From contig DHKI01000004.1 in assembly GCA_002404755.1 (NCBI GenBank), forward strand, positions 1-47,538: a stretch of DNA of 47,538 nucleotides, read 5' to 3'. A program made the position numbers and the translations under genes. Positions 45,327-47,538 of the stretch are shown in pieces. The notes under the pieces were generated by a model. It was not told the origin of the DNA and did not search any database. It was given only the letters and a program-made list of their open reading frames with translations. This DNA is from Clostridiales bacterium UBA4698. Its GTDB lineage: Bacteria > Bacillota > Clostridia > TANB77 > UBA1234. How positions within the stretch are numbered: position 1 is the first letter of the stretch; each line of letters starts with the position of its first letter.

Positions 45327-47538
45327 CTAAGCTGCTTTCTCATCTTTTTCTTCATTTTCTAAAGGATCTTTTATTTCAGGAACAATAACTTCTTCTACAG
45401 TCGCCTTTGCTTCCTCTTCTACCTTTTCGATAATTTCTTCTGATTTTTTCTCATCTTGTTGCTTATTTTCTTCAGCTTTAGGCTCTTCTTGTTGTTCTGT
45501 TTCTTCAGCCTTAGGCTCTTCTGTCTTTTCCTCTTGTTGCTCATTTTCTTCAGCTTTAGGTTCTTCTGTCTTTTCCTCTTGTTGTTCTGTTTCTTCTGTC
45601 TTAGGCTCTTCTGTCTTTTCTTCTTGTTGTTCTGTTTCTTCTGTCTTTTCTTCTTGTTGCTCTGTTTCTTCAGCTTTAGGTTCTTCTGTCTTTTCCTCTT
45701 GTTGCTCATTTTCTTCAGCTTTAGGTTCTTCTACCTCTTCTTGTTGCTTTGTTTCCTCTTTTGTCACATCCCCTGATGTTTCTTGAGTTGACTCTGCATC
45801 TTTGTCATCAGACTTCTCTTCTGTTTTGCTTTCTGAATCGCCTGATGCTTTTTCTGTTGACTTTGTTTCTGTATCTCCAGATGCTACTTCTTCATTTTTT
45901 TCTTCTACATCGCCAGACGCCTTGTTATCAACTTCTGTTTTCTCTGCATCACCAGATGTTTCATCTGTTGGTTGTATTTCTGCATCTCCTGACGTCTCTT
46001 TTCCTGGTTTTATTTCTGTATCGCCTGAAGTTTCTTCTGATGTCTTTGTTTCTTTATCACCAGATACTGGTTGTTCTGGTTCTATTACTGTATCATCAAT
46101 AATCTCTTCATCTTCGCCAGAAACGTCTTCGTTTTCTTCCTCTGGAAGTTTATCAGTTATAGTTGGGTCTCCATATACTAAAATAACATCTTCTAAGCCG
46201 TACTCTTCTGCTAGTAACATAAATGTTGCTGTTGTTTTAGTTCTATTAACCTCAATTTGGAAACCTGTGCAACCTGGATATTTTGAAATATCCCATACTA
46301 ATTTTCCATCTTCTGTTATAGAAAGATTGTTTGATGCTAGTTCATCACCACTGTTAACAGTTACGTTCACTGTTTTTGAAGCCGTATCCTTATATGTCAA
46401 TTTTATTGGATATAATTCAATTCCTGTTACATTAACATCAATTTCACCTTCTGATGTTTGAGCTTTATTAATCTCTGAGCCAATTTTTCTAAATGCATCC
46501 TCTAGTTTATCTGCATCTGCTGCGTCAAATAGCTTACTTGAATCGTTGTTAACTATTTTTAACAATTCATCCTTCTTGTAATTATTTCCAAAGCCAATTG
46601 CATAAGCATTAGCTTTAGTTGCATAGAATGCATTTAATGTTGCTGTATCGCAATAATATTGATTTGCTTCTGGGTCACCATCTGATAAAACAACCACATA
46701 ATCTACAGCATTTTCAAGCATATTCGAGCTATTTAATACTTGAGTAGCAGCATTGATTGCACCTTTCATATTTGTTCCACCATTAGCACTTAATTTGTCA
46801 ATTACTTCATTCACTTGTGCCACTGTAGGATTTTTTTGTGTTCTTTTATTTGAAGCATGAGTTCCAAATGTAACAATTGTAATTGTTATATCTTCCGTAT
46901 TTCTTTCATCAATTATAGATTTTGCAAAATTCTTGGCTGCTTCTTGCATTACTTCAAGTCTCGTGCCTTTGTATATTCTATCATAGTGATAGTATTCACC
47001 ATTTACTTCTATTCTACCCGGGCACAAAATAAGTTCGTACCATTTATGGGTACATTTTTCTTTTATTATCGTTTCATACACATTAGAACTCATACTACCA
47101 GAAACATCTAACACAAGAACAATATTTTTGTTTTTATCAACTTTTACAGCTACTGTTGCTTCTATATCAACGCTTGTTGCTCCATTAGCTGTTGCACCCG
47201 TAATTATTGTTTCTGCTTTCGAACCTGCTGGAGTATCTTTTTTAACTTTAACGTTATATGTTAATTCATCATCTTTTGAGTTTGCTGTCCAAGTTATTGT
47301 ATGAGTTGTCTCGTCATATGATGCATTTGAAGGTAGATTTGTTGGTTTTTCAACATCAGCATCTAACTTAATGCTAATTGTTTTTGGATAACTAACTGTA
47401 TCTCCATCTTCTTCAAGAGTTATTGTATACTTCAAATTATCTCCAGGTTCAGCCTTAACACCGTCTTTTGTTGGATAATTGCATTTAATGTTTGCAATTA
47501 AAGTACCTTCAACTCTTGTTGCATCATATGTTGCTGTA
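45327..47538 (-). CDS. Large VWA-domain surface protein with repeat-rich C terminus (N terminus beyond window)
   Basis: The frame is open to the right edge, so at least 736 residues are seen and the start is missing; the TTG at 47435 is not a start. An N-terminal Ig-like segment (NLKYTITLEEDGDTVSYPK, TITWTANSKDDELTYNVKVKK) precedes a von Willebrand A domain with an intact MIDAS: DVSGSMS, GGTNMKG and LSDGDP. After a second beta domain comes ASGD/TSGD-type Thr/Ser/Asp repeats, then EQQEEKTEEPKAE repeats, ending without LPxTG or membrane anchor. Likely an exported adhesin-like protein. Confidence 0.88.
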   Translation of the reverse strand, partial: TATYDATRVEGTLIANIKCNYPTKDGVKAEPGDNLKYTITLEEDGDTVSYPKTISIKLDADVEKPTNLPSNASYDETTHTITWTANSKDDELTYNVKVKKDTPAGSKAETIITGATANGATSVDIEATVAVKVDKNKNIVLVLDVSGSMSSNVYETIIKEKCTHKWYELILCPGRIEVNGEYYHYDRIYKGTRLEVMQEAAKNFAKSIIDERNTEDITITIVTFGTHASNKRTQKNPTVAQVNEVIDKLSANGGTNMKGAINAATQVLNSSNMLENAVDYVVVLSDGDPEANQYYCDTATLNAFYATKANAYAIGFGNNYKKDELLKIVNNDSSKLFDAADADKLEDAFRKIGSEINKAQTSEGEIDVNVTGIELYPIKLTYKDTASKTVNVTVNSGDELASNNLSITEDGKLVWDISKYPGCTGFQIEVNRTKTTATFMLLAEEYGLEDVILVYGDPTITDKLPEEENEDVSGEDEEIIDDTVIEPEQPVSGDKETKTSEETSGDTEIKPGKETSGDAEIQPTDETSGDAEKTEVDNKASGDVEEKNEEVASGDTETKSTEKASGDSESKTEEKSDDKDAESTQETSGDVTKEETKQQEEVEEPKAEENEQQEEKTEEPKAEETEQQEEKTEETEQQEEKTEEPKTEETEQQEEKTEEPKAEENEQQEEKTEEPKAEETEQQEEPKAEENKQQDEKKSEEIIEKVEEEAKATVEEVIVPEIKDPLENEEKDEKAA

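Noticed and set aside
45419..46461. Long open frames on both strands opposite and beside the VWA repeats
   Set aside because: They are shadows of a low-complexity repeat region (poly-Lys/Gln or Leu/Phe-rich, no ribosome site).
1..47538. CRISPR arrays, tRNA or rRNA genes, prophage
   Set aside because: No regularly spaced repeats, no cloverleaf-like or rRNA-like segments and no phage structural genes were seen by eye; a tRNA scan was not possible.

Overview
The window looks like a chromosomal segment of an AT-rich, spore-forming, Gram-positive Clostridia-type bacterium, probably an uncultured gut lineage. Pointers are two CotF-like spore coat proteins, the sporulation membrane protein YlbJ, a T-box leader in front of pheST, teichoic-acid type genes (tagD, tagB/F), class A PBP, consensus sigma-A promoters and AGGAGG ribosome sites. 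AspRS and ProRS are both of the compact archaeal/eukaryotic-like type. Almost everything is on the minus strand. The species cannot be named from sequence alone. No tRNA, rRNA or CRISPR array was seen.

Layout, left to right: the edge of an IS200-type insertion sequence (1-176); proS-aspS; a lone plus-strand small gene; der-plsY-gpsA; a YefM-YoeB toxin-antitoxin pair; two CotF-like genes; a GC-richer orphan; a surface-glycan operon from 17123 down to 8633 (pglE, pglC, pglD-like genes, three glycosyltransferases, a CDP-glycerol polymerase, a flippase, tagD); pheS-pheT under a Phe T-box; two more GC-richer orphans flanking a 73-bp decayed murD copy; rpmF; murD-pfkA; a class A PBP; uppP-folD-dprA; a TPR membrane protein and pyrophosphatase; two convergent RluA-type pseudouridine synthases; HicAB; an RlmI-like methyltransferase; ylbJ; an unknown 561-aa protein with uvrC; and an envelope group (DUF2207, YibE/F, YgjP-type metalloprotease, a large VWA protein open at the right edge).

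The main result concerns decoding. I checked by hand every CCG/CGG triplet against the frames of the genes. In the roughly 40 genes with host-like composition, only six CGG triplets are in frame. All six sit exactly where the protein can be continued only by a +1 shift, with the C skipped and the following GGN read as Gly. The sites are in a PglC-type sugar transferase (one), dprA (two in one gene), ylbJ (one), an unknown 561-aa protein (one) and a DUF2207 protein (one). The P-site codon differs every time (CCA, TTT, AGT, TCG, GAA, GGC), so the only shared element is CGG in the A site. No host-like gene here uses CGG as Arg. This suggests a lineage in which CGG is an undecoded or starved codon and +1 frameshifting (out-of-frame Gly-tRNA pairing, or a quadruplet-reading tRNA) is a routine part of translation. 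The three GC-richer orphans are the exception: each has one CGG read in frame as Arg, which fits recent acquisition.

The surface-glycan operon would make and export a lipid-linked oligosaccharide that probably starts with a bacillosamine-type sugar and carries glycerol-phosphate. Its initiating transferase, PglC, is one of the genes that needs the CGG frameshift to be functional.
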